From Verrucomicrobiales bacterium (GTDB taxonomy: Bacteria; Verrucomicrobiota; Verrucomicrobiia; Limisphaerales; J093): a DNA stretch of 64,000 bases. Shown piece after piece: positions 44,206-52,716 of the stretch. The position numbers and the translations under genes are program-made. Below the pieces are notes generated by a model. The model was not told where the DNA came from. It worked only from the letters and a program-made list of their open reading frames with translations, and made no database searches. Position 1 is the stretch's first letter; every line of letters starts with the position of its first letter. The DNA lies in contig JACKPV010000042.1 in NCBI GenBank assembly GCA_024233305.1, forward strand, positions 7,250 to 71,249, written 5' to 3'.

Positions 44206-44775
44206 ATGAGCAGCCCGAAAACCATCGTCCTCGGGGTCACCGGTTCCATCGCGGCCCACCGCGCCGTGGACCTGACCAGCCTGCTGACCAAGCGGGGATT
44301 CGACGTGCATGTCGTGCTCACCGCCGACGCCCAGCGCTTCATCACCGCCCTGCCCTTCAAATCTTTGTCGCGGAATCCGGTGGTGACGGACCTCTACGAC
44401 GAGGTGGATGACTGGCAACCGGTGCACATTCGCCTCGCCGACACCGCGGACCTGCTGCTGGTGGCGCCGGCCACGGCGAACAGCCTCGCGCGACTGGCGC
44501 ACGGACTGGCCAACGACGCGCTCAGTTGCATCGCGCTCGCGCTGCGGCCCGGGGCGCGCGTGCTGCTGGCCCCCGCGATGAACGGCAAGATGTGGCAGCA
44601 TCCCGCCACCTCCGCCAACGTCGCCGTGCTCCGCGAACGCGGCGCGGAGTTCATCGGTCCGGAAGCCGGTTTGCTCGCCTGCGGCTACGAAGGGCTCGGG
44701 CGCCTCTGGAACATCGAAGAAATCGCCGACCGGGCCTCCGAACTGCTGCGGCCATCCGTCGCAGGCCCCCGGTGA
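44206..44775 (+). CDS. coaC: Flavoprotein, phosphopantothenoylcysteine decarboxylase type (CoaC)
   Basis: The 189-aa HFCD-type flavoprotein has IVLGVTGSIAAHRAVDL at the FMN site, the active-site histidine in PVHIRLADTADLLLVAPAT, the substrate motif PAMNGKMWQHP and the cysteine loop GLLACGYEGLGR. CoaC decarboxylates 4'-phosphopantothenoylcysteine in coenzyme A synthesis. Most bacteria have the bifunctional CoaBC; here the synthetase half is absent from this frame and from the next gene. Its stop overlaps the start of the kinase gene by four bases (GTGA), an odd pairing of a cofactor enzyme and a signalling gene. Confidence 0.85.
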   Translation: MSSPKTIVLGVTGSIAAHRAVDLTSLLTKRGFDVHVVLTADAQRFITALPFKSLSRNPVVTDLYDEVDDWQPVHIRLADTADLLLVAPATANSLARLAHGLANDALSCIALALRPGARVLLAPAMNGKMWQHPATSANVAVLRERGAEFIGPEAGLLACGYEGLGRLWNIEEIADRASELLRPSVAGPR

Positions 44776-46199
44776 ACGGAAACGCCGCCAGCGCCAGCAA
44801 GGCCGCCGGACGCCAGTCGGCTCTGGCGCGGTTCTTTCGGCCGAGTTCGCCGGATCCCCTGAGCGAGGAGTGGCGGCTGAACTCCTTCGAGCGGGACATC
44901 CTGCTCACGGCCAAAGGGGTCATCCTGCTCATCCTCTGCTACTACCTCTTCCTGACCAACTGGATGGAGGACCCTCCAATCGTCCATCAGAAGGTCTTCG
45001 GGGAAACTGCCTGGCGGCTCGCGCAGCGCGTCGTGCAGTACTCGTTCATCCTTTACACGGCCGTGACCGTGGCCACCGCCTTCCTGCTGTTCGGCATGCA
45101 GCAGGTCCCCGCAGCGGTGTTGCGGTGGATTCTCATGCTGACCGCCACCGTCGACGCCGCCTTCCTCGGCGGTTTGGTCCTGGTGACGGGCGGAATCCAG
45201 AGCGCGCTCTACTGGCTCTTCCCCCTCCTGATCGCCCGGATCGCCATCAGTTTTCCCGGTGGCGCATCGCAACTGCTGCTCAACGCCCTGACCTGCGCCG
45301 CCTACGCGGCCTCGGTCATCGGCGAGAAGCTGATTGTGCTCGCGGACATGGAGATCGAGGATCCCGCGGCGCTGGCCGGCGTTCAGCTCGGCGCGGCCTT
45401 CTACCTGCGCCTGCTCCTCCTGATCACCGTGGCCGTCTGGTTGCTCGGACTGCGCTTCCTGCTGACCCGCCAGCGCCAGGAGGAGGAGGAACAGGCCGAG
45501 ATGATGCTTCGGAGCGAGCAACTCCACGCCACCGGCCGCCTCGCCGCCGAAATCGCCCACAAACTCAAGAACCCGCTGGCCATCATCAACAACGCCTCCT
45601 ACACGCTGCAACGGACGGTCAAGGAAGGCAAAGGCACCATCACCCAGCAAATCCAGATCATCCGCGAGGAAGTCGAACGTTCCGACCGGTTGATCACCGA
45701 ACTGATGGGCTTCTCCCAACTCGCGGAGGGCCGGGTCGAACGCCTCGACATCAAGGAGGAAATCGAGCGGATCATCCGCCAGGTCTTCCCGCCCGCCGTG
45801 CGCTTCGAGGTCCAGATTCACCGCGATTACGGCCCCGGCGTCCCGCCCCTCTTGCTGCAGCGCAACCACCTCGGCGAAGCCCTCCTGAACCTGCTCCAGA
45901 ACGCCCGCGACGTCATGCATGGCCGGGGCAACATCTGGATTCGCACCCGGCAGACCGCCGAACAGACGGTCGAAATCACCGTCACCGACGACGGCCCGGG
46001 CATCGCCCCCGAGGTTCTGCCGCGCATCTTCGAGCCCTATTTCACCACCCGCGACAAGGGCAGCGGGCTGGGGCTGGCCATCGTGCAACACAACGTCGAA
46101 ATGTACGGAGGCCAAGTGCGGGTCGAATCCGAACTTGGAAGAGGAACGAGCTTCACCCTACAGTTCCCCACCAAGTCGATGATGCGACTGCGCAAATGA
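44772..46199 (+). CDS. Membrane sensor histidine kinase
   Basis: The 475-aa kinase starts at GTG 44772, overlapping the previous stop. It has about five to six membrane segments between residues ~45 and ~235 (GVILLILCYYLFLTNW, YSFILYTAVTVATAFLLF, ILMLTATVDAAFLGGLVLV, LLLLITVAVWLLGL). The dimerisation helix carries the phospho-accepting histidine (LAAEIAHKLKNPLAIINNA, ~260). The ATPase part shows the N box (LGEALLNLLQNARDV), G1 (VTDDGPGIAPE), F box (FEPYFTTRDKGSGLGLAI) and G2. No periplasmic domain is visible, so it probably senses through the membrane. It forms a pair with the overlapping NtrC-type regulator. Confidence 0.92.
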   Translation: MNGNAASASKAAGRQSALARFFRPSSPDPLSEEWRLNSFERDILLTAKGVILLILCYYLFLTNWMEDPPIVHQKVFGETAWRLAQRVVQYSFILYTAVTVATAFLLFGMQQVPAAVLRWILMLTATVDAAFLGGLVLVTGGIQSALYWLFPLLIARIAISFPGGASQLLLNALTCAAYAASVIGEKLIVLADMEIEDPAALAGVQLGAAFYLRLLLLITVAVWLLGLRFLLTRQRQEEEEQAEMMLRSEQLHATGRLAAEIAHKLKNPLAIINNASYTLQRTVKEGKGTITQQIQIIREEVERSDRLITELMGFSQLAEGRVERLDIKEEIERIIRQVFPPAVRFEVQIHRDYGPGVPPLLLQRNHLGEALLNLLQNARDVMHGRGNIWIRTRQTAEQTVEITVTDDGPGIAPEVLPRIFEPYFTTRDKGSGLGLAIVQHNVEMYGGQVRVESELGRGTSFTLQFPTKSMMRLRK

Positions 46200-47614
46200 A
46201 GAACCGCCTGCCACCCTTGCTGTTCGTCGATGACGAACGCAATATGCGCCGCTCCTTCGAGGCCATCATGGCCGCGGAGGGCTACGAGGTGGTCGCGGTC
46301 GAGTCCGCCGAGGACGCGCTGAAGGAACTCAAGCGCGGCGAGTTCTTCATGGTCATCACCGACGCCCGCCTCGGTGGCATGAGCGGCTATGAACTGCTGC
46401 GCGAGATCCGCAGCGCCCATCCCGATCTGGCGGTCGTGATGATCACCGCCTATGCCACCCCCAAGCTCGCCGTCGAGGCCATCAAATCCGGCGCCATCGA
46501 CTACCTGGCCAAACCCTTCGCCCCCGAGGAACTCCTCCACGCCGTCGCCCGCTGCGCCGAACGCCATTCCCTGCTGCACGAAAACGCCGCCCTCCGCGCC
46601 CGCGACGCCGACCTCTACACCCTGGACCAGATCATCGGGGAATCCCCCCGCATGCAGGCCCTGCGCCAGTTGATCAAGACCGTCGCCCCGACCGACGCCA
46701 CCGTCCTCATCCTCGGCGAGAGCGGCACCGGCAAGGAACTCATCGCCGGCGCCCTTCACGGCCTGAGCAAACGCCGCGACCAGAAATACATCCGGCTCAA
46801 CTGCGCCGCCATCCCCGAAACCCTGCTCGAAAGCGAACTCTTCGGACACGAGAAGGGCGCCTTCACCGGCGCCGTCCGCCAGAAAATCGGGCGGGTCGAG
46901 GAAGCCGACGGGGGCACCATCTTCCTCGACGAAATCGGGGACATGAGCCGGCCGCTCCAGGCAAAACTCCTGCGCTTCCTCGAGGACGGCAGCTTCACGC
47001 GCGTCGGAGGCAACGAGGAACTCCGCGTCAAGGTCCGGCTCATCGCCGCCACCAACCGCGACATCGTCACCGCCATCCGTCAGGACGCGTTCCGCGAAGA
47101 CCTTTTCCACCGCCTGAACGTGGTGCAGTTCCAACCGCCGCCCCTGCGCGAGCGCGGCCGGGACATCATCCTCCTGGCCGAACATTTCCTGCGGCAGTTC
47201 GCGGCCGGCATGAACAAGTCCATCCAGAGTCTCACCCTCGAGGCGGAACAAAAACTGCTGGACCACAGCTGGCCCGGCAACGTTCGCGAACTCCGCAACG
47301 CCATGGAACGGGCGGTCATTCTCGAGGCCCGCCCCGAAATCCAGGCCGACAGCCTGCCGGACTTCGGCCTCGAAGCCCGGCTCCGTCGGGGTGACACCGA
47401 GATCCTCATGTCCGAAAGCTCGCTCGAGGAACACCTCACCGCCTACGAACGGCGCCTCATCCGACGGGTGCTCGAAATGAGCGAATACAACCTCACCCGG
47501 ACCGCCGCCCAGCTCCGCATTCCCCGGCACGCCCTGCGGCAGAGAATCCAGCGCTTGGGCATCGAAATGACCGAAAGCCTCGAACCCGAGGAGTCGCCTC
47601 CCAAAGGCGCCTAG
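46196..47614 (+). CDS. NtrC-family sigma-54-dependent response regulator
   Basis: The ATG at 46196 overlaps the kinase stop (ATGA) and gives 472 aa. Domains: receiver (LLFVDDERNMRRSF, phospho-acceptor in VITDARLGGMSG, lysine in YLAKPFAPEE), AAA+ with Walker A LGESGTGKELIAG, the sigma-54 contact loop GAFTGAV, Walker B GTIFLDEIGDM and the R-finger region FREDLFHRLNVVQF, then a Fis-type HTH (NLTRTAAQLRIPRHALRQRI). It should activate promoters of the -24/-12 class in response to the adjacent kinase. Targets are unknown; no -24/-12 sequence was securely recognised in the window. Confidence 0.95.
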   Translation: MKNRLPPLLFVDDERNMRRSFEAIMAAEGYEVVAVESAEDALKELKRGEFFMVITDARLGGMSGYELLREIRSAHPDLAVVMITAYATPKLAVEAIKSGAIDYLAKPFAPEELLHAVARCAERHSLLHENAALRARDADLYTLDQIIGESPRMQALRQLIKTVAPTDATVLILGESGTGKELIAGALHGLSKRRDQKYIRLNCAAIPETLLESELFGHEKGAFTGAVRQKIGRVEEADGGTIFLDEIGDMSRPLQAKLLRFLEDGSFTRVGGNEELRVKVRLIAATNRDIVTAIRQDAFREDLFHRLNVVQFQPPPLRERGRDIILLAEHFLRQFAAGMNKSIQSLTLEAEQKLLDHSWPGNVRELRNAMERAVILEARPEIQADSLPDFGLEARLRRGDTEILMSESSLEEHLTAYERRLIRRVLEMSEYNLTRTAAQLRIPRHALRQRIQRLGIEMTESLEPEESPPKGA

Positions 47615-47620
47615 CCCACC

Positions 47621-48088
47621 ATGGACCCGCTCTCCTCCATCGTTCCCCCGGTCCCCCCGGTTCTGCTGGCCGCCTTGGGTGATCCCGTCATCCCGACGGC
47701 ACCGCGCCTCGGCTTCGAGTTTCTGATCCAGACCGCCGTCGGCCTGGCCCTCTTCGGAGCGCTCCTCTTCTGGGCCAAGTATCTCCGCCGCAAGAAGCAC
47801 AAACGAAAGCGACGCCATCGATCCCACCGCCAGCAACGCCCCTCCATCGCCGACGCGGCAACCGGATCCGACACCCCGCACCATCCCGGTCCGCCCCCTG
47901 AATCCCGCGAGGATTCCCCGGACTCTCCCGCCCCGGTCGCCGACCCCGAACTCGAATCCTCCGGCCACCACCGGCGTCACCGGCGACGACGCCCGCGCCG
48001 GGAGCACCGGCCGCGCAATCCGACCCTCGCCGAAACCGGCGGCCTGCCCCCCCGGCGCGAACCCGGTCAGCCCCCCCCGGCGCATTGA
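47621..48088 (+). CDS. Small membrane protein with basic, disordered tail
   Basis: The 155-aa frame from ATG 47621 has a membrane segment (FEFLIQTAVGLALFGALLFW) followed by a very basic run (RRKKHKRKRRHRSH) and a proline/acid/arginine-rich tail. The gap after the regulator gene is six bases and the stop overlaps the TTG start of the next gene by TTGA, so it sits in an operon-like string from 44206 to 49801. No family is recognised. It may be an anchor with a nucleic-acid- or phospholipid-binding tail. Confidence 0.5.
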   Translation: MDPLSSIVPPVPPVLLAALGDPVIPTAPRLGFEFLIQTAVGLALFGALLFWAKYLRRKKHKRKRRHRSHRQQRPSIADAATGSDTPHHPGPPPESREDSPDSPAPVADPELESSGHHRRHRRRRPRREHRPRNPTLAETGGLPPRREPGQPPPAH

Positions 48089-48963
48089 CCTCGACCGCCG
48101 TCAGCGAATCCATCACCCGCCGGAGCGCCTCGAACCTCGCGCTCGCCTTCATCATGTTGCCGGCGGACCGCCGCCGGGACATGGCAGTGCTCTACGCCTT
48201 CTGCCGGGAGGTGGACGATGTGGCGGACGAGGAAGCCCACCCCGTGGAGGAACGCCGGCAGCAACTCGCGCGCTGGCGGGAGGACGTGCGCAAGGCCTGC
48301 GATGGCGGCCAGCCCGAGTTCCCCGTCAACCAGGAGCTCCAACCGGTCATCCAACGCCGGCGCCTCCCGTTCGCCCTGTTCGACGAACTCATCCAGGGCT
48401 GCGAGATGGACCTCGACACCGACCGCTACGAGGATTTCGCCGCGCTGCGCGTCTACTGCCACCGCGTGGCGTCCGTCGTCGGACTGTTGAGCATCGAGAT
48501 ATTCGGCTATCGAGACCCCGGCTGCCGCGACTATGCCATCGCCCTGGGTCAGGCCCTCCAACTCACCAACATCCTGCGGGACGTGGGAAACGATGCGCGC
48601 CGCGGACGCATCTATCTGCCGCGCGAAGCGCTGCGCCGGCACGGGGTCGTTGAAGCGGACATCCTCGCGCAGCGCCCGAGCGACGGGTTCCGTGCCCTGG
48701 CCGCCGAGGTGGCGATCCAAGCCCGCGAGCACTACCGCGAAGCGCGTGAACAACTCCCGAAAGGCGATCGCCGCGCCATGGTGGCGGCCGAGTTGATGGG
48801 GGCGGTCTACTGGCGTCTGTTGCTCCGGATCGAACAGACCGGGTTCGCAGTCCTCGGCCCCGACCCCGTCCGCTTGAGCCGGCCGCGCAAACTCTCGCTG
48901 ATCCTGTGGTTCTGGTTGCGACACCGGTTCGGCGCCACCCGCCCGGCCTATGGCAGCCCCTGA
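48085..48963 (+). CDS. hpnD: Squalene/phytoene synthase family, HpnD-like
   Basis: The 292-aa all-helical prenyl synthase has both aspartate-rich motifs: YAFCREVDDVADE (~38-50) and LQLTNILRDVGNDARRGRIYLP (~155-175), plus YCHRVASVVGLLS. HpnD joins two farnesyl diphosphates to presqualene diphosphate on the route to squalene and hopanoids. The TTG start at 48085 overlaps the previous stop; an ATG further in would cut the first helix. The next gene is of HpnK type, supporting the hopanoid assignment over carotenoid synthesis. HpnC, HpnE and the squalene-hopene cyclase are not in the window. Confidence 0.82.
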   Translation: MTSTAVSESITRRSASNLALAFIMLPADRRRDMAVLYAFCREVDDVADEEAHPVEERRQQLARWREDVRKACDGGQPEFPVNQELQPVIQRRRLPFALFDELIQGCEMDLDTDRYEDFAALRVYCHRVASVVGLLSIEIFGYRDPGCRDYAIALGQALQLTNILRDVGNDARRGRIYLPREALRRHGVVEADILAQRPSDGFRALAAEVAIQAREHYREAREQLPKGDRRAMVAAELMGAVYWRLLLRIEQTGFAVLGPDPVRLSRPRKLSLILWFWLRHRFGATRPAYGSP

Positions 48964-49801
48964 CGCCCCCCGCCGGCTGATCGTCAACGCCGACGACTTC
49001 GGCCGGACCACCGCCATCAATGCCGCCGTCCGCGAAGCGCACCGCGAGGGCATCCTGACCACGGCCAGCCTCATGGTGAACGAAGCGGCCGTCGATGAGG
49101 CCGTCGCCATCGCCCACGCCCATCGCAGGCTCGGCGTCGGCCTGCACCTGTCCCTCGTGTGCGGCCTCGGCTCGCCGGCGTCCGACCGTCCGGTATCCGG
49201 ACCCGCGACCCACGGACTGACCGACGCGCACGGTCGTTTCGATGACAACCCCGTGCGCGCCGGGATTCGCTACTTTTTCGTCCGTTCCCTCCGCGCCGCG
49301 CTCCAGGACGAAATCGATCGTCAGTTCCGGCGATTCGCCGACACCGGCCTCGAACTCGACCACATCAACGGACACTTGAACATCCACCTCCACCCGGTGG
49401 TGTTCGCGATCCTTGCCGGCAGTAACCCGGCGCGGCAACGCACCGGCTTTCGCCTGACGCGGGACCGCTTCCGCCTCAGCGCCCGGCTGGGACGCGGCAA
49501 TTGGGGTTACCGCATTGGTCACGCGGTCATCTTCGGGCTGCTGTGCGCCCGCACCCGACCAGGCCTGCGGCGCACCGCCTGGCGCCACACCGACACGGTC
49601 TTTGGCCTCCTGGAGAATGCGCGCGTCGACGAGGATTACGTCCTGGCCCTGCTGCCCGAACTGCCCCCCGGCGACTCGGAGCTTTACTCCCATCCGACGG
49701 TGGCCCAGCCTCGGCATGAATTTGAGGCATTGGTCAGCGCGCGTGTGAGGCGGACGCTCGAAACCCAACACATTGCGCGCATTCGCTACCAGGACCTCTG
49801 A
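48950..49801 (+). CDS. hpnK: HpnK-like YdjC/ChbG-family deacetylase
   Basis: The 283-aa protein has the YdjC-type metal site: RLIVNADDFGRTTAIN (Asp-Asp), GVGLHLSLVCG (His) and LDHINGHLNIHLHP (His), and near the end ELYSHPTVAQ. The fold removes acetyl groups from sugars; HpnK occurs with hopanoid biosynthesis genes. The start overlaps the HpnD-like gene by 14 bases. Together these suggest a short hopanoid-linked operon. The exact substrate is unknown. Confidence 0.82.
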   Translation: MAAPDAPRRLIVNADDFGRTTAINAAVREAHREGILTTASLMVNEAAVDEAVAIAHAHRRLGVGLHLSLVCGLGSPASDRPVSGPATHGLTDAHGRFDDNPVRAGIRYFFVRSLRAALQDEIDRQFRRFADTGLELDHINGHLNIHLHPVVFAILAGSNPARQRTGFRLTRDRFRLSARLGRGNWGYRIGHAVIFGLLCARTRPGLRRTAWRHTDTVFGLLENARVDEDYVLALLPELPPGDSELYSHPTVAQPRHEFEALVSARVRRTLETQHIARIRYQDL

Positions 49802-49996
49802 TCACTCACGATGCAGCCAAGAACCAGTAATGGGCGGTAACGCACACCACCGAGAGGGCTCTCCTGAAGCGTCGCCAGACCGGCGCCGCTCGCGCTCGGA
49901 CCGGCGCCTGCCCGGCCTTTCGTCGGCGCCGGGAGCCGGGTTTCGCCCGGAACCTCCGTCCGGTCGGGGGTAAGGACCCCGAACCGAAACCCCCGG

Positions 49997-50437
49997 ATGT
50001 TCAAACTGCTTGCCATCCTCTTGGTCGGGCTCGTGTTCGAGGCCGTGGGCGTGGTCTTTCTCAGCAAGGGGCTGAAAGAAGTCGGCGAAATGCAGCAGAT
50101 CAACGTCGCGGAAATCGTTCGCGTGGTGAAAGCGGGCCTCACCAATCCCCGACTGCTGCTGGGCGTCTTCTTCGAGGCGCTCTTCTTCGGATGCCTGCTG
50201 GTATTGATGGCCCGCAGTGACATCAGCTTCATTTGGCCGTTGACCTCGCTGGGCTTCGTGCTCACCACGTTGGCCGCCCGCTTCGTGCTGCACGAACGCG
50301 TGGTAACCACCCGTTGGCTCGGCGTTTGCTGCATTGTGCTCGGCGCCGGTTTGATCACGTGGACCGAACACCACAAGCCCGCAGCGGCCCCGCAGCCGGC
50401 CCCTCTGGATCCCCCTCCCGCCGACTCCGCCCGCTGA
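49997..50437 (+). CDS. Small DMT/EamA-type membrane transporter
   Basis: The 146-aa protein has four membrane segments (LLAILLVGLVFEAVGVVFL, LLGVFFEALFFGCLLVLM, ISFIWPLTSLGFVLTTLAA and RWLGVCCIVLGAGLI), one EamA half-unit, with the typical motif WPLTSLGFV...ARFVLHERV. Such half-size proteins work as dimers, e.g. in lipid-linked sugar or small cation export. A proline-rich tail follows. It lies 195 bases after the HpnK-like gene; in some hopanoid clusters a similar transporter is found, but the link is only by position. Confidence 0.72.
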   Translation: MFKLLAILLVGLVFEAVGVVFLSKGLKEVGEMQQINVAEIVRVVKAGLTNPRLLLGVFFEALFFGCLLVLMARSDISFIWPLTSLGFVLTTLAARFVLHERVVTTRWLGVCCIVLGAGLITWTEHHKPAAAPQPAPLDPPPADSAR

Positions 50438-50673
50438 CCCCGCCCCTCGGACGCCTCCGATTACTCCGCGGCCCACGCTGCGACCATGTCCGCGGATCCC
50501 CCCTGCCGCACCTCTCCCAGGCGCACGGACAGGCCTTCGGCACAACGCAGGTACGTCCGCGGTTCGCGCGACCGGCGGTACCGGGCGAACGACCGCCACC
50601 CGACCATGGATCTCCCTCCGAAGCGATTATGAACTTGCGCGCCGGTTCGCGGCGTCTAAAGTCGAGGGCCTGC

Positions 50674-50748
50674 GGCGGAGTAGCCAAGTGGTAAGGCAGG
50701 GCTCTGCAAAAGCCCTATGCGTCGGTTCGATTCCGACCTCCGCCTCCA
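50674..50748 (+). tRNA. tRNA-Cys (anticodon GCA)
   Basis: The acceptor stem GGCGGAG pairs with CTCCGCC; the anticodon loop CTGCAAA gives GCA; the T-loop is GGTTCGATTCC. The discriminator is T, as expected for cysteine, and the CCA end is encoded (50746-50748). The 75-nt length includes CCA. Confidence 0.95.
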
Positions 50749-51142
50749 TTCGCAAGCGCGAGTGCACCAGTCGTTTAGGAAGAGCTAATTGGGCCGTTGT
50801 GCTTGGAACCGGGTCCAAAATGGCTCCTCGGCAAGTCCTCGCGCGTGCTCGCCGTGACCCAGAATATCCGGCCTGGGAGGGCGAGGCTCCCGCCGAGCCA
50901 GGGTCCGGTACGCCTCCGGGCTCACGTCCAATCTGCCATCGGCGGTCGCTGCCCCCGGTGACGGGCGCTCTCCGGTCGGCCCGGCCCGGCTGGAAAACCG
51001 GCGTTACCGAACGGAACTTCCGAGGTTCATGGTCCCCTTGCCCCAATCACCGCCGGCAACCGCCTCTCCGCTCTGGTTGCCGAACCCAGCACTTGTGGCA
51101 ATGTTGGCGCCCGGACCTGATCCGGGACCGAATACCGCTACC
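50749..51142. other. 394-bp gap with a WEGEAPAEP-type repeat
   Basis: No gene is recognised. Bases 50872-50904 contain GGGAGGGCGAGGCTCCCG followed by CCGAGCC, a dispersed palindromic repeat that, as far as I know, is widespread in Verrucomicrobia and Planctomycetes. The promoter of the OYE gene should lie near the right end. Confidence 0.5.
50872..50904 (+). repeat. Dispersed palindromic repeat (GGGAGGGCGAGGCTCCC type)
   Basis: GGGAG...CTCCC gives a short stem around GGCGAGG, followed by GCCGAGCC. Read as protein in one frame it gives the peptide WEGEAPAEP. Only one copy is in this window; the wider distribution is from general knowledge. Confidence 0.45.
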
Positions 51143-52255
51143 ATGAACGACACTGGACTGACCAACTCCTCCCCGCACCTGCTCTCCCCCTTTGACCTCC
51201 ACGGCCTGCCGTTGCGCAACCGCGTGGTCATGGCTCCCTTGACTCGCGCCCGCGCCGGCCGGGATCGGGTGCCGAACGACGTGATGGTCGAGTATTACAC
51301 GCAGCGCGCCTCGGCGGGACTGATCATCGCGGAGGCGACGGTCATATCCGAACAGGGCATCGGCTGGGTGGATTCGCCGGGCATCTACAACGACGCGCAG
51401 GTGGCGGGCTGGAAGAAGATCACCACGGCGCTTCATGCCGCCGGCACGCCCTTTTTTCTGCAGCTCTGGCATTGTGGGCGCGCCTCGCACAGCAGCTTTC
51501 ATGGGGGCGAACCGGCGGTGTCGGCCTCGTCCGTCAAGATCAATGGCGACTCCATCCACACCCCCGACGGCAAACAGCCCTACGAAACGCCCCGCGCCTT
51601 GGAAACAGAGGAGGTCGCGGCCGTCGTGGAGGACTATCGGCGCGCGGCACAGCGTGCCAAGGCGGCCGGCTTCGACGGCGTGGAGATTCACGCCGCCAAT
51701 GGCTACCTGATCAACCAGTTCCTCGACTCGAAGACAAACCAGCGGACGGACCGCTATGGCGGGAGCGTGGAGAATCGCTATCGCTTCCTGAAGGAGGTCG
51801 TGGAGGCCGTTCTCAGCGTCTGGCCGGCCAATCGCGCGGCCGTGCGCCTGTCTCCCAACGGGAACTTCAACGACATGGGAGCCCCGGACTTTCGGGAGAC
51901 CTTCACCTACGTCGCGGGGCAGTTGAACGCGTTTGACTTGGCCTACCTGCACGTGGTGGATGGGCTGGCCTTTGGATTCCACGAACTGGGCACGCCGATG
52001 ACGCTCCCGGAATTCCGCGCGGTGTTTTCGGGTCCGCTGATGGGCAACTGCGGCTACACGCAGGAATCAGCGGAAGCGGCGATCGCGTCCGGGCAGGCGG
52101 ACCTCATTGCCTTCGGCCGGCCCTACCTGAGCAATCCGGACCTCGTGGAACGCTTCGCGAACGGCTGGGAGTTGAATCCCCCCGCGGACCTGAAGGTGTG
52201 GTCGGCGCCGACGCCGGAGGGTTACACCGACTTTCCTTTCCATCAGCAGTCCTGA
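51143..52255 (+). CDS. Old Yellow Enzyme family alkene reductase (NemA-like)
   Basis: The 370-aa FMN enzyme has the OYE start LSPFDLHGLPLRNRVVMAPLTR, QLWHCGRASH, the GFDGVEIHAANGYLINQFLD block with the substrate-binding His/Asn pair, TNQRTDRYGGSVENRYRF, and the FMN phosphate site ADLIAFGRPYLSNPDLV. It reduces activated C=C bonds with NAD(P)H, often electrophilic compounds. The ATG at 51143 fits; the upstream open frame is not conserved. It stands alone, separated by 394 bp from tRNA-Cys. Confidence 0.92.
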   Translation: MNDTGLTNSSPHLLSPFDLHGLPLRNRVVMAPLTRARAGRDRVPNDVMVEYYTQRASAGLIIAEATVISEQGIGWVDSPGIYNDAQVAGWKKITTALHAAGTPFFLQLWHCGRASHSSFHGGEPAVSASSVKINGDSIHTPDGKQPYETPRALETEEVAAVVEDYRRAAQRAKAAGFDGVEIHAANGYLINQFLDSKTNQRTDRYGGSVENRYRFLKEVVEAVLSVWPANRAAVRLSPNGNFNDMGAPDFRETFTYVAGQLNAFDLAYLHVVDGLAFGFHELGTPMTLPEFRAVFSGPLMGNCGYTQESAEAAIASGQADLIAFGRPYLSNPDLVERFANGWELNPPADLKVWSAPTPEGYTDFPFHQQS

Positions 52256-52716
52256 CGGGAGCAGGGGGCCGAGAAGGAGACTGCAGCCCGCGACTCCAGA
52301 CCGGGGCAAGCGTGGGGCAAGTGATGGCCATGACGGGGGCGTTGCGGTTGCGACGCGCCGCCCTGTGCCAGCGGCTTCCACTGCTTTCGGACCGAACTCA
52401 GGCGCTTCCGCCAGCCCAGCCGCACGGACGACTGGAGCTTCTACACGAACGTCGCGGTGAACGGCCTCGCGAAGGAAGGATACGAAGTCGCCGCCATGAC
52501 CGAGGACGACATCCTCATGCGGCGCCCCGTGCGTTGATCCCCGCGTGACAGGCCCGCCGGTCGGCATCGTTCCCCGATCACAACGGGAGAAGCGCGGCAA
52601 CCGTCCTGCCGTCACTCCAGACTTGTCTGGCCTCATTCGAGGCTTATCCTCGCGCCCATCAACATCATGGAACGTTACCACCCAGTTGCCGGGGGAGGAG
52701 CAGGGCGAGGTCGCCG
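52256..52716. other. 461-bp gap before the restriction island
   Basis: Apart from the coding fragment at 52367-52537 (next entry) nothing is recognised. GGGGGAGGAG about 20 bases before 52717 might help hsdM translation. Confidence 0.45.
52367..52537 (+). pseudogene. 3' fragment of a small DUF4177-like gene
   Basis: In one frame the last residues before a TGA at 52535 read DDWSFYTNVAVNGLAKEGYE followed by VAAMTEDDILMRRPVR. A helix ending LAKEGYE and a strand VAAM... is the pattern of DUF4177-like small proteins. No start codon in a good context precedes it, so it is probably the end of a gene cut by earlier rearrangement at the edge of the island. Confidence 0.35.
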
